The notes below the pieces were generated by a model, which did no database searches, was not told the origin of the DNA, and worked only from the letters and a program-made list of their open reading frames with translations. The position numbers were made by a program, and so were the translations under genes. DNA of 64,000 bases, taken from positions 62,001 through 126,000 of the forward strand of contig NZ_CAKKLP010000009.1 of the NCBI RefSeq assembly GCF_918698085.1, given 5' to 3'. The number at the start of each line of letters is the position of its first letter. The first letter of the stretch is position 1. The stretch comes from Chryseobacterium sp. Bi04 (GTDB lineage: Bacteria; Bacteroidota; Bacteroidia; Flavobacteriales; Weeksellaceae). Of the stretch, positions 63,970-64,000 are shown piece after piece.

Positions 63970-64000
63970 ATGGAAGATATTTTTAGAAACTACGAAAAAA
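63970..64000 (+). CDS. Start of the next gene (cut by window end)
   Basis: ATG at 63970 opens MEDIFRNYEK and continues in frame to the window end, 20 bases after the previous stop. Too short to identify. Confidence 0.4.
   Translation, partial: MEDIFRNYEK

Overview
The window looks like chromosome from a Chryseobacterium-type bacterium (Bacteroidota, Flavobacteriia, Weeksellaceae). Evidence: AT-rich DNA; -7 boxes of the Bacteroidota form TAnnTTTG; few Shine-Dalgarno sequences; a SusC/SusD pair; a type IX secretion sorting domain on a subtilase; a fused CcoNO cytochrome oxidase subunit; a TamB/TamL pair; DUF6702 and DUF2490 proteins. No plasmid, phage structural, rRNA or CRISPR features are visible.

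Positions 1-50,460 are mostly ordinary core chromosome. From left to right: a GreA/GreB-like factor, ArfB ribosome rescue hydrolase, a MenE-like acyl-CoA ligase, tRNA-Gln(TTG), an HdeD-like membrane protein and an amino acid permease; an XRE regulator and cbb3 oxidase (ccoNO, ccoP) without assembly genes beside it; tamB-tamL-yihY; argS; two convergent Cys-rich double-glycine peptides; a SusCD pair; rnhB, yidC, pyrG, yceI, radA; a membrane-bound AraC regulator; an ACP phosphodiesterase-like protein; a DUF6702 / S8 subtilase / HupE / M1 peptidase cluster; a LytS/LytTR two-component pair next to DUF2490, CitMHS and dicarboxylate symporter genes, probably an organic acid uptake locus; a third Cys-rich double-glycine peptide; and groES-groEL with a four-helix-bundle gene inserted between them.

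From the groEL terminator to about 63,300 the character changes to an accessory island: single genes or pairs, each with its own leader, separated by gene fragments and dispersed repeats. Gene content is defence/immunity-like: a SLATT membrane protein, an NTF2-like possible immunity protein, two secreted alpha/beta hydrolases, a broken APH-type phosphotransferase, a membrane pentapeptide-repeat protein paired with a NACHT NTPase, a HEPN protein with an intact RxxxxH motif, XRE and HxlR regulators, a RibD/DHFR-like reductase and several unknowns.

The most unusual signal is structural. In three places the 3' end of a gene is repeated, decayed, downstream of an inserted gene: groEL (fragments at 51248, 52046 and 54601), the 52182 hydrolase (fragment at 54396) and the gene at 59811 (fragment at 61786). 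Several cargo genes share a leader around the core CAATGnnTAAATTT, 37-53 bases before the start codon, and a ~110-bp two-hairpin REPIN-like repeat recurs three times. Together these suggest repeated capture of promoter-bearing gene cassettes at the 3' ends of host genes. No integrase or transposase is present in the window. The best candidate for an undescribed functional system is the pentapeptide-membrane/NACHT operon at 55291-57680. All family assignments come from reading motifs by eye; no database search was run.
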